DNA of 64,000 nucleotides from Pseudomonas sp. TH15 (GTDB lineage: Bacteria > Pseudomonadota > Gammaproteobacteria > Pseudomonadales > Pseudomonadaceae): contig NZ_JAEKEL010000001.1 in the NCBI RefSeq assembly GCF_016651105.1, positions 4,702,001 to 4,766,000 of the forward strand, read 5' to 3'. Within the stretch, counting starts at the first letter, position 1. Every line of letters starts with the position of its first letter. Under the pieces are notes generated by a model. The model saw nothing but the letters and a program-made list of their open reading frames with translations, was not told the origin of the DNA and did not search any database. Below are positions 43,732 to 51,748 of this stretch, in pieces. The position numbers and the translations under genes were made by a program.

Positions 43732-43753
43732 ATCACTCAGGAAAAAGAAGATC

Positions 43754-44116
43754 ATGTTCAAGGCAACACCTAATCCTCCGGACACAGATCCGGCCTCTCC
43801 GTACGAATCACTCGATTCCAGAAAAATGCACGACGCGGCTGAACGCGCACTCGATCACTATCTCAATCCCGCTGACACGATCATGGCTGCGCCGTATCAA
43901 GCGAGCACGATGTTTCTGGTTAATCCGGAAACAGATACCGAGTCATTGCTGGTCAACGCCTGCGAATCGCTGGCCTCGGCCTCCATTATGCTGGGGGATG
44001 TCGCGGGGTTGGTGGATGGACCGATTCGCAAGACATTGCTGGGTATTGCGCAGGTTGTGATGCTTGGGGAGTTGGCGGTGAATCGGGCTTTGGACAGGGT
44101 TGAAATTACAGAGTAG
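43754..44116 (+). CDS. DUF6124 family protein
   Basis: A 120-residue soluble, helical protein: MFKATPNPPDTD..., then KMHDAAERALDHYLNP, LLVNACESLASASIMLGDVA and LLGIAQVVMLGELAVNRALD. This is the pattern of the Pseudomonas-restricted DUF6124 (near DUF3077) family of unknown role. Start at 43754; the ribosome site is purine-rich but weak (AGGAAAAAGAAGATC), which fits control by the structured leader just upstream. Confidence 0.82.
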   Translation: MFKATPNPPDTDPASPYESLDSRKMHDAAERALDHYLNPADTIMAAPYQASTMFLVNPETDTESLLVNACESLASASIMLGDVAGLVDGPIRKTLLGIAQVVMLGELAVNRALDRVEITE

Positions 44117-44128
44117 GTCCATACCGTC

Positions 44129-44154
44129 CAGTGGCGATTTGGCCGTCGCCACTG
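44129..44154 (+). terminator. hairpin after the DUF6124 gene
   Basis: CAGTGGCGA and TCGCCACTG form a perfect 9-bp stem around an 8-base loop, 13 bases after the stop codon. The T-rich tail is weak (AACGATTAGATTTTG). Confidence 0.5.
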
Positions 44155-44501
44155 AACGATTAGATTTTGAATGCTTGTTAATGGCTGTTTTCGGCCAGAA
44201 GCAGACATTCAGCATGGTTACGTTTTCTCCCGATAGTGAATGCCAACTGCAAGCGACCGCATTTCCAAATGCCATTCGAAATTTCCATTTATGCCTAAAC
44301 AGTCCTTTCTCCTCTGCTTGTGCACTATCACCGATTTCCTTCGCTTCGCCCCAGTTTTCAGGGACTTTAAATATTACAAATACGTCCTGATTTTTTGAAA
44401 GCCTTCCCCCGCTTTCTATAGTGAGTACGCAGGTCACAACGCGAAACGTTGTTTTCTCCCGGCGAACGCCAGGGAAATCACTATGAAAAAGGAGCTTCAC
44501 A
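44155..44501. other. intergenic region upstream of the lectin gene
   Basis: About 350 AT-richer bases without a supported gene. CAACG-CGAAA-CGTTG followed by TTTT (44437-44455) is either a small terminator or an operator-like inverted repeat 50 bases before the lectin start. A sequence resembling the CTGCTTCTGGCC motif occurs inverted at about 44194-44212 and again near 45662. Confidence 0.4.
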
Positions 44502-45518
44502 ATGTCTCAATCCGATATCTGGTCCGGCACAGTCGATGCAAAGCTGGAGAGCGGCACAAAGACAGGTTTCAAGGTCAAGAAGGGAGACGTGATTACGATT
44601 ATCGGCTCGGGATGGGTAGAACGTGGCTCAGGAAGGGCCTACGGTCCTCAAGGGGATGAGAGTCTCGTTGGTTCGTACAAGCCTGCCGGGTTGGTCTATC
44701 CGGATGGACTTGTCGGTGCGCTCCTGATGAAAATCGGTGATGACTATCTCACCCCGATCAATAACGGAGTGTTCCGCTGGACAGTACCGACCGACGGAGA
44801 GCTCACCTTTCTCATCAATGATCTGGCGGGCGATTACGGGAACAACAGCGGCTCATTCAACGTCAGCGTCGAGAAGAAAACGATCAACACCGAGCCGACA
44901 GCCGATGTGCTCAAATATGGCGACAAAGTCCGCTTTCTCAACGGTTATGCCAATTGGAACGGCGGCTATCTCTCTGTGTATGACAGTTCCAAAGAGGTGG
45001 GTGCCAAGTACAATGTTGTGTCCGTTCTATCACCTGAAAAAGAAGGCCCCATCGACACCTGGTTGATCGGATCCGCAACGGGTAAGCCAGACGGTGACAG
45101 GGTGCGCTCCGGGGATACCATCAGGCTATTGAATCTGTACGGAGACGGCCCGGGATACAGCGACAAAAACGGTGGCGGCTACCTCGACACGAACAATCAC
45201 GCCGCTGCACCTGAGCTTTACAATGTCTCTACTGCGGAAAAAGCGAACCGCGGCGTTGAAAAAACCGGCCAAAAAACTCTCGATTGGGTCGTCATATACG
45301 GTGCTGTCGGCTCACAGATCCATATCGGGGACCCGGTCAGCCTCCGGAACGAATACAACAATTCTCAAGGTGGATACCTAGATACCTGTAATCACTTCGC
45401 AGGAAGAAAGACCCTTGGTTATCACGTCTACACAAACCGCTCGCCGAACAGGGCCGGTGTCGGCACCGGAAGCTGGAAAGTCCTGAGGGCTATCACCTCG
45501 GGTCCCAACGCTCGATAG
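44502..45518 (+). CDS. two-domain lectin: LecA-like domain fused to a beta-trefoil
   Basis: A 338-residue protein with no signal peptide. Residues 1-125 align with the galactose-binding lectin LecA (PA-IL): DIWSGTV, GDVITIIGSGW, YGPQGDE, GALLMKIG, GVFRWTVP and NDLAGDYGNNSGSFNVSV. The calcium-site residues Asp107, Asn114 and Asn115 are present; Asp111 replaces LecA Thr104, and the His50/Gln53 region differs. Residues of about 138-330 hold three repeats, each with a GD-x-(V/I)-x-x-x-N strand and a GGYL(S/D) motif (154-158, 225-230, 290-294), as in a beta-trefoil. Strong ribosome site AAGGAG. It stands alone, so it may be a cytoplasmic lectin released like LecA, or a toxin with two sugar-binding modules. 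Confidence 0.85.
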   Translation: MSQSDIWSGTVDAKLESGTKTGFKVKKGDVITIIGSGWVERGSGRAYGPQGDESLVGSYKPAGLVYPDGLVGALLMKIGDDYLTPINNGVFRWTVPTDGELTFLINDLAGDYGNNSGSFNVSVEKKTINTEPTADVLKYGDKVRFLNGYANWNGGYLSVYDSSKEVGAKYNVVSVLSPEKEGPIDTWLIGSATGKPDGDRVRSGDTIRLLNLYGDGPGYSDKNGGGYLDTNNHAAAPELYNVSTAEKANRGVEKTGQKTLDWVVIYGAVGSQIHIGDPVSLRNEYNNSQGGYLDTCNHFAGRKTLGYHVYTNRSPNRAGVGTGSWKVLRAITSGPNAR

Positions 45519-45553
45519 ACAATGCTCTTGTTTCCGAGAGTCGGGATTGCAAC

Positions 45554-45599
45554 GCCCTGTCAGAAGGGCTGACTCAAACGGCCCCTTGGTTACAAGGGG
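45554..45599 (+). terminator. tandem hairpins after the lectin gene
   Basis: GCCCT/AGGGC (45554-45569) and CCCCTTG/CAAGGGG (45582-45599) are two hairpins 35-80 bases after the lectin stop. Neither has a strong T run. Confidence 0.4.
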
Positions 45600-45811
45600 T
45601 CAACTCACCTAGCGATGCTACCTATGGTCAAATCTATCAAAAATAGAGCGTATCGCACGCCCGCTTCTGGCCGATAGCGGCCATTCACAAACGCCTTTTC
45701 CCCTCCAAGACAGCTCTCTTATAGAAACTTTTCCGCTTCACTGCATCCATCCCCGCACCTGCTCCGTAAATTCATCACCCTCACTCGAGGGTCGAAGAGT
45801 TCAGGAGGTGC

Positions 45812-46372
45812 ATCATAGACACGTTCATCAAACGCATTGCCCTTACCTGCCTCACAGTGCCGAGCCTTGGCGCTGGACTCGTTTCGCCGCCGATACAGTG
45901 ATGGTCGGTAGTGCCGCCATCTATCCGACGTAAACCATCGTCGAAAACGCCGTCAACTCTAAGGATCACAAGACGCTCGTTGCCGCAATCAAGGTTGCCG
46001 GACTGGTTGATATGCTCAACAGTAAAGGCCCATTTACCCTTCGCCCCTACCAATAAGGCCTTCGCCAAACTGCCCGCCGGGACTGTCGATACGCTGGTAA
46101 AACCGGAACACAAGGCAGACCTGACGAAGATCCTGACCTACCACGTTGTCGCCGGCACCCACACCGCCCAAGCAGTTGATGGATGACGCGAAAGTGCACA
46201 GCGGCGAAGTGATGCTGAAAACCGTTCAGGGCGAATCGGTGACCGTCATGTTGCACGATGCCAAGTTGTGGCTGGAGGACGCCAACGGAGGCAGGCTGCA
46301 ATCACTATCGCTGACGTCATGCAGTCCAACGGCGTGATTCATGTCATCGATACGGTGCTGATGCCGAATTGA
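45812..46372 (+). pseudogene. decayed secreted fasciclin (FAS1) domain protein
   Basis: Across the three frames one can read a signal peptide (TFIKRIALTCLT), then ADTVMVGSAAIYP, TIVENAVNSKDHKTLVAAIK and VAGLVDMLNSKGPFT. These are followed by APTNKAFAKLPAGTVDTLVK, TKILTYHVVAGTHTA, KQLMDDAKVHSGEVMLKTVQ and DVMQSNGVIHVIDTVLMPN. This is a complete FAS1 domain of about 160 residues. It is broken by a lost start codon, an internal TAA, one two-base loss (TTTACCCTTCGCC), one extra C and one missing base. Losses and gains are mixed and several, so this is a true pseudogene. Confidence 0.85.
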
Positions 46373-46519
46373 CTTCTAACGGCCTCGGCGGACGCTCTTC
46401 AGAGCGCTCGCCATGGGTTGGAAGTGGCCCAGCAAACGCGATATATCGTTTGAATGACATCCGCGCTCAAACCACAACCTGAAGTAGCCAGGGCGCAAAG
46501 CCCTGGCAGGCAGCAGAGA

Positions 46520-46774
46520 CTACTTTTTCTTCTTCGCCGGCTTTTCGGCCTTCTCTGATTTCTCGGATTTCTTGGCCTTTTCGGGCTTGCTATCAGCTTT
46601 CTTAGCAGACTTCTTCGGTTCGGCGTCTTTCTTCTTGTCTTTCTTATCCTTGTCGGAGGATTTCGAAAGAGCCGAAGCCGCCGCAGCCTTCTTCGTCGGT
46701 GATGACTTCTTGTCTTTCAGTTCCTTACTGGCTTTGGAAGCTTCACCTTTGCTTTTCTTGTCGTCTTTAGCCAC
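46520..46774 (-). CDS. Lys/Ala/Ser-rich basic protein
   Basis: An 84-residue low-complexity protein, about 40% lysine, built of KKDK, KKSAKKADSKPEKAKK and AKKKK segments and resembling histone-H1-like or AlgP-type tails. It should be disordered and bind nucleic acid or polyanions. I prefer the GTG at 46774 (VAKDDKKSK), with GAGAGG upstream. Confidence 0.7.
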   Translation of the reverse strand: MAKDDKKSKGEASKASKELKDKKSSPTKKAAAASALSKSSDKDKKDKKKDAEPKKSAKKADSKPEKAKKSEKSEKAEKPAKKKK

Positions 46775-46958
46775 GTTGACCACCTCTCGGAGCATGCCGG
46801 TATTGGCAGATCGCCTGTGGAATTATCCATGGGCTAATCATTAGGTGAGCGTGCCCGGGAGCGGTTCAAATTCTTTTGCTGCGTTTTGACGTGAGTGCGT
46901 CGTTCGGAGATGAATGACTGACTTCGACGCTTTCGCCGCCGAATGCCAGCACCTAGCC

Positions 46959-47387
46959 CTACGCCAGCCGCTTCTGCCAATCGCCACTATGGCTGCTCCG
47001 GCACTCTTGCTCCGAGTCGAAGCGGACATTGCGATCGTTAAGCTCCAACTCGATACCAGCCTCGTTCAACGCGATAGCCGTCAGCTCAAAGATCCGCACT
47101 TTCGCCTCAATTTGGGCGAGCTGTCTGTCGGCCAGCGTTTCAAACACCCAGATTACTTTCAGGGTTTGAGCCACTGCATTCAGGTCACCCATGTGGGTAA
47201 GCCAGGTAAAGCCTTTGATTTCACCTTTTGCTGTTTCACACGCTTCGGTCAGCGTGGTGATCAGCAGGCGCTCCAACCGCGCCAGTTCACGTTTGCCTGC
47301 AGGCATTGCAAGTTCCTTCCAAAGATCAACAAGGGAAGCGGCATCCCGGGTTTTCTGATCGAGGAGTATACCGACGATATCCCTCAT
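46959..47387 (-). CDS. conserved hypothetical protein, 142 residues
   Basis: Read from the ATG at 47387: MRDIVGILLDQKTRDAASLV, then ELAMPAGKRELARLERLLIT, FTWLTHMGDLNAVAQTLKVIW and ELTAIALNEAGIELELNDRN. It is helical then beta, soluble, and the codon bias is coding-like. I recall similar unassigned Pseudomonas proteins but no function. The start is uncertain because no ribosome site is obvious and the frame is open upstream. It is divergent from the phosphodiesterase. Confidence 0.6.
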   Translation of the reverse strand: MRDIVGILLDQKTRDAASLVDLWKELAMPAGKRELARLERLLITTLTEACETAKGEIKGFTWLTHMGDLNAVAQTLKVIWVFETLADRQLAQIEAKVRIFELTAIALNEAGIELELNDRNVRFDSEQECRSSHSGDWQKRLA

Positions 47388-47447
47388 CAACGTTGATGCC
47401 CGCGAGCTGAACACTGCCCTCCCGGCCAACCTGCTAATCTCTCCCCG

Positions 47448-47906
47448 ATGAAAACCGCCATCATCTCCGACACCCACGGACTCCTCCGCCCCGAGGCGCT
47501 CACCGCGATCCAGGGCGTTGAGCTCATCCTCCACGCCGGCGACATCGGCAGTCCCGAGATCCTCAGCCAATTGGCGCAAATCGCCCCGGTCCACGCCGTT
47601 CGCGGCAATAACGACCTGGATCTGCCGTGGGCCGCCGATATCCCCGACCACCTCACTCTGAACCTGAATGGCTGGCCAACCCTTCTAATTCACGACATCG
47701 CAGACGTCCCCGCCCTCCTCGACAGCCACACACGACTGATCATCACCGGCCATTCCCACAAGCCCTTGATCGAATGGCGTGGTGATCGGCTTTACCTGAA
47801 CCCGGGCAGCGCTGGGCGCCGTCGTTTCAAACTCCCGGTCACCCTCGCTTTGCTCGACGTGGGCGCTGATGTTCTGCAACCGCAACTGATCCATCTTCTG
47901 CCCTGA
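47448..47906 (+). CDS. YfcE/MJ0936-type metallophosphoesterase
   Basis: A 152-residue phosphodiesterase with all metal-binding motifs: ISDTHG (Asp8, His10), HAGDIG, VRGNND and ITGHSHKP, ending LNPGSAGRRR. It would hydrolyse phosphodiesters in the cytoplasm with two divalent metals. Confidence 0.9.
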   Translation: MKTAIISDTHGLLRPEALTAIQGVELILHAGDIGSPEILSQLAQIAPVHAVRGNNDLDLPWAADIPDHLTLNLNGWPTLLIHDIADVPALLDSHTRLIITGHSHKPLIEWRGDRLYLNPGSAGRRRFKLPVTLALLDVGADVLQPQLIHLLP

Positions 47907-47926
47907 AACTTTCCGCCCCCATCACT

Positions 47927-48406
47927 TCACGAACTCACAGGATGGATCTGCTCTCGCCCCAGCGCCTTCGCCATGATGATCGTGCGCTCCGCCTGATGGT
48001 ATTCATCCCGGACTTTCTTGAAGCCCAGCGCTGCGTAGAAGCCTTCGGCGGTAATCGACGAGGGCACGCGTAGCAGGTCGATACCTGCGCTCAGGGCGAC
48101 TGTTTGAAGCTGCTCCATGAGATGTCTGCCGACAGCCAGCCCTTGATGACGGGGATCGACAAACACGCTGCGAACAACGTCGTGATCAAGGCTCGCTGTT
48201 GCGACGATATGACCGTCGAGCGTAGTCACGAAGACCTGACGCCGGGCCAACAAGTCCAGAACCGCTCGCGGTGAGAAACTTTGCTCCACCTGATCAATGA
48301 TGTCGGATGAGTAGTCCAGCGCGTTGGACTCGCGAAGGGTATGGATGATGGTCCGGCTGATCGCCGAAGCATCTGCCGGTGTCGCGGTGCGAATCAGGTA
48401 ATCCAT
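47927..48406 (-). CDS. GNAT family N-acetyltransferase
   Basis: A 159-residue protein: YLIRTATPADASAISRTI, IVATASLDHDVVRSVFVDPR, the acetyl-CoA loop HQGLAVGRHLME, and SSITAEGFYAALGFKKV. GAGGA upstream of the ATG at 48406. Convergent with the phosphoesterase, divergent from the MscS gene. Confidence 0.88.
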   Translation of the reverse strand: MDYLIRTATPADASAISRTIIHTLRESNALDYSSDIIDQVEQSFSPRAVLDLLARRQVFVTTLDGHIVATASLDHDVVRSVFVDPRHQGLAVGRHLMEQLQTVALSAGIDLLRVPSSITAEGFYAALGFKKVRDEYHQAERTIIMAKALGREQIHPVSS

Positions 48407-48646
48407 GCTGATAGGTCCTCCCAATCATTGGCCAGACGAGTGCCGCACAGACAAACGACAGCCATTACGCCGGTTTAGTCTACAAACGCGACACCACCGT
48501 TGAGCCCAGGCTCTGGCTGATATAGAACACTTTGGCAGCTTTTGCCGCCATTGCTCATTCCGTACCTGCCGTGAAACTTTTCCGCCCCATCGGGCCTGAT
48601 CACCTAACCTCTTAGATTGTGTGTTAATCGAGAGTCGGCCTGCCCC

Positions 48647-51031
48647 ATGCGCAACACCTTGAAGTCGTTGTTTCTTATCGTATTCATGCTGCTCGCCAGC
48701 GGCAGTCCATCGCTATGGGCCGCTGATCTGCCGGCGCCTGCCGCGACCGCTGCCGCCCCGCTCCCGGTGATCTCGCAAAGTGACTTGCAGGCCCTGCAAC
48801 AACGCCTCGACGGGCTCAAACAGCAAATCTCCTCCGCGAACAATTACAACCAGCTCGAAGGCCCGCAGGATCGGGTGCAGGCATTTATTCTGGACGTCGA
48901 TAAGTTGTCGGCAGCGTTGTTACCGCAGCAGGCGCAATTGACTGTGCAATTGAGCGTGTTGGGCGCGGCGCCAGATACGGACATAGCGGCCGAGCAGGCG
49001 GATATCGTCGCGCAGCGAGCGGCGCTGACGGAGCAGAAAAACAAGGTCGATGGCACACTGAAGAGTCTCGCGGCGTTGAAGCAGAGCGCGGCGGATCTGA
49101 TCACGCAGATCGCCGGTATTCGCCGCACATTATTGGAGAGCGAACTGACCTTGGGCACCGACAGTGTGCTCAGCCCGGACTTCTGGTCGCCATTGGTCAG
49201 CCCTTCGCCGGATGATCGCAAGCGCTTGCAGTTTTTCATCGAGCAGATCGGTGAAACCTGGGCCACGGTGTGGGCGCCGGGGCAGCATTTTTACACGGTA
49301 GTGCTGGTGCTGCTGGCGCTGGTTATCTGGACGGTCGGGCGGCGGTTGGCCGAGCGTGGGCTGACGTGGATTTGCATTCATCGTATGCCTGAAGGCCGTT
49401 TGCGCCGCAGTGCGCTGGCGTTTGCCTCGGCTCTGGCGACAATCGCGACCACCGCCCTCGCCCTGCATGTGCTGTTCTACGCCCTTACCCGTCACGCGCC
49501 GTTGACGCCAGTGTTGTCGACGTTTTCCGAGGAGTTCGAGAAGGTCGTCTATGCGTGCGTGCTGATCACCGGACTGAGTCGTGCGTTGCTGTCGACTCAA
49601 CATCCGTCGTGGCGGTTGCCGGCCATTGCCGATCCGGTGGCGCAAGCGTTGAAGCCGTTTCCACGCATTCTGTCCTGCACCTTGCTGTTGTTGGTGACGC
49701 TGGTACAGGTCAGCAATGCCACGGGCATGAGCAGTCAGATTGTGCTGGCCGGACGCGGCGTCATTGCCATTGTGGTGCTGGCGATTGTGCTGACGATGCT
49801 GTTGCGCGTCGGTAAGGTGCGCAAGGCGATGATCGCCGCCAATGACGCGGCGGCAGCGGGCAGTACCTTCGCCGGGGTGGTTTACACCGTCGCCAGTTTG
49901 TCGATGTTGGTGGCGGCGTTGGCACTGCTCACGGGTTACGTGTCGCTGGCGCGGTTCATCACCTATGAAATGGTGTGGGCGTACATCGTGCTGTCGGGAT
50001 TCTATCTGCTGATCCAGGTGGTGAAGGACGGCTGCGAGCATGCGTTTTCGCCCAAACATGCGAGCGGCAAAGCACTCAAGCAGTTGTTGGGAGTTGAAGA
50101 TCGACGGCTCGATCAGTTCTCGATTCTGCTGTCCGGTTTCAGTCGCGCCGCCCTGTTGTTGCTCGCGGTGATCGCGTTGTTCGTCGGTGGCATCGGCACC
50201 ACGCTCGGGCAACTGGCGACCAACATCATGGCAATCCTCGGTGGTGCCGGGTTGCGCAAATTCAACATCGTCCCGGCGCATTTGCTCAACGCGGTGCTGG
50301 CGCTGTTGATCGGGATCTGGCTGATCCGCGCTCTGAGCCGCTGGCTCGACAATGAGTTCCTGCCGAAAACCGACATGGACCCGGGCATGTGCGCGTCGCT
50401 GAGCACGCTGTTTTCCAACCTCGGCTACGCGGTTGTGATTCTGCTGACGCTGTCGTCGCTGGGCGTGCAGTGGACCAACCTGGCGTGGATCGTCAGTGCG
50501 CTGTCGGTGGGGATCGGTTTTGGTTTGCAGGAGATCGTCAAGAACTTCGTCTCGGGCCTGATTCTGCTGACTGAGCGACCAGTGAAGGTCGGCGACTTGA
50601 TCAGCATCAGCGGCGTCGAGGGTGACATCCGCCGGATCAACGTGCGCGCCACGGAAATCCAGCTCAGCGACCGCTCGATCGTGATCGTGCCGAACTCGCA
50701 ACTGATCTCGCAGAACCTGCGCAACGTCACCCTCGGCGGCAGCGCTCAAGGGGTGGCGTCGCTCGAGTTGATGTTCCCGCTGGATATTGATCCTGAGGAG
50801 GTCAAGGAACTGTTGCTGGGCACCTACCGCGAGAACGAGACCGTCCTCGACAAACCGGCGCCGTTTGTGCGCTTCAGCAAGCTGTCGCCGGACGGGATTA
50901 CCTTGACGGTGACGGGCTACGTTAGCAGCCCACGGATTGTCGGGGGGACCAAAAGTGATCTGTTGTTCGAGATCCTCAAACGCCTGGGCGCGGCGGGGAT
51001 TGCGTTAGCCAATCCAACGGCGACAACTTAG
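48647..51031 (+). CDS. mechanosensitive channel (MscS/MscM type) with DUF3772 domain
   Basis: A 794-residue inner-membrane protein. It comprises a signal peptide ending near SLWA, a periplasmic coiled-coil domain (QQRLDGLKQQISSANNY...), the DUF3772 segment (about 120-190), some ten transmembrane helices, and the MscS pore helix and beta-domain from about residue 610 (SALSVGIGFGLQEIVKNFVS, GLILLTERPVKVGDLISISG, VIVPNSQLISQNLRN). It releases solutes on hypo-osmotic shock. Start at 48647. Confidence 0.92.
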   Translation: MRNTLKSLFLIVFMLLASGSPSLWAADLPAPAATAAAPLPVISQSDLQALQQRLDGLKQQISSANNYNQLEGPQDRVQAFILDVDKLSAALLPQQAQLTVQLSVLGAAPDTDIAAEQADIVAQRAALTEQKNKVDGTLKSLAALKQSAADLITQIAGIRRTLLESELTLGTDSVLSPDFWSPLVSPSPDDRKRLQFFIEQIGETWATVWAPGQHFYTVVLVLLALVIWTVGRRLAERGLTWICIHRMPEGRLRRSALAFASALATIATTALALHVLFYALTRHAPLTPVLSTFSEEFEKVVYACVLITGLSRALLSTQHPSWRLPAIADPVAQALKPFPRILSCTLLLLVTLVQVSNATGMSSQIVLAGRGVIAIVVLAIVLTMLLRVGKVRKAMIAANDAAAAGSTFAGVVYTVASLSMLVAALALLTGYVSLARFITYEMVWAYIVLSGFYLLIQVVKDGCEHAFSPKHASGKALKQLLGVEDRRLDQFSILLSGFSRAALLLLAVIALFVGGIGTTLGQLATNIMAILGGAGLRKFNIVPAHLLNAVLALLIGIWLIRALSRWLDNEFLPKTDMDPGMCASLSTLFSNLGYAVVILLTLSSLGVQWTNLAWIVSALSVGIGFGLQEIVKNFVSGLILLTERPVKVGDLISISGVEGDIRRINVRATEIQLSDRSIVIVPNSQLISQNLRNVTLGGSAQGVASLELMFPLDIDPEEVKELLLGTYRENETVLDKPAPFVRFSKLSPDGITLTVTGYVSSPRIVGGTKSDLLFEILKRLGAAGIALANPTATT

Positions 51032-51054
51032 CCCCTCATCGAGTGCCAAATAGC

Positions 51055-51144
51055 GTAGGAGCAAGGCTTGCCCGCGAAGGCGCCGATTCAGTCAACCATG
51101 TGTTTGACTGGACTGACGCCTTCGCGGGCAAGCCTTGCTCCTAC
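51055..51144. repeat. REP palindrome of the GTAGGAGC..GCCCGCGAAG type
   Basis: GTAGGAGCAAGGCTTGCCCG...AAGGCG and its inverted copy CGCCTTCGCGGGCAAGCCTT..CTCCTAC enclose a smaller palindrome (CAGTCAAACACATGG-like). It follows the mscS stop codon. Confidence 0.9.
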
Positions 51145-51280
51145 GGTGAATGGTTGTTTATTTTTTATGTGTTTCTTATTCCATAATTCAACTAATGCAC
51201 CATTTTTTAATCTTTTATTGCTATTAGCCTCTACCTCTACAATCGGCTGCATCTGCAATCACTTTGTATAAGGACGTTAC

Positions 51281-51742
51281 ATGCAAAAAAGTCTGTTAAC
51301 GGTAACCCTGTTCCTCGCCCTCGCCGGTTGTGCCAGCCCTCCTCCTGCGTCCGTTCACACTCATGATCCCGTCAGTTCAACATTGCAAGGCGATGCCTCG
51401 CGCCCGGCGCAGGCGCAATGGCTGCGCACCGAGCTGTACTTCTCGGTGGGATCGATTGATGGCAAGGAAGGCGCGGTCAGCCCGGCACGCTGGCGCGAGT
51501 TTCTCGACAAGGAAGTCACGTCGCGGTTTCCCGATGGTTTCACGGTGCTCGATGCTTACGGGCAGTGGAGCGATCATGGCGCGAAGGAGCCTGAGCGCTT
51601 GAGCACCAAAGTCATTGTGATCCTGCATGAGAACAGCCCCAAGAATGCGGGCAACATCGAGGCGATTCGACTCGCGTACAAACGTATTACCGGCGACCTC
51701 TCCGTCCTGCGTCTGTCGCAACCGGCGGAGGTGTCGTTTTAA
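51281..51742 (+). CDS. DUF3574 lipoprotein
   Basis: A 153-residue lipoprotein with lipobox LAGC (Cys17). The domain after residue 45 matches DUF3574: RTELYFSVGSIDGKEGAVSPARWREFLDKEVTSRFPDGFTVLDAYGQW in outline (key words TELYF, FLDKEVTSRFPDGFTVLD), then STKVIVILHE. Envelope protein of unknown function. Confidence 0.87.
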   Translation: MQKSLLTVTLFLALAGCASPPPASVHTHDPVSSTLQGDASRPAQAQWLRTELYFSVGSIDGKEGAVSPARWREFLDKEVTSRFPDGFTVLDAYGQWSDHGAKEPERLSTKVIVILHENSPKNAGNIEAIRLAYKRITGDLSVLRLSQPAEVSF

Positions 51743-51748
51743 GAGCCC

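Noticed and set aside
49130..50749. 539-codon frame antisense to the mechanosensitive channel
   Set aside because: Gln/Arg/His-rich shadow frame of the MscS gene with no start signal.
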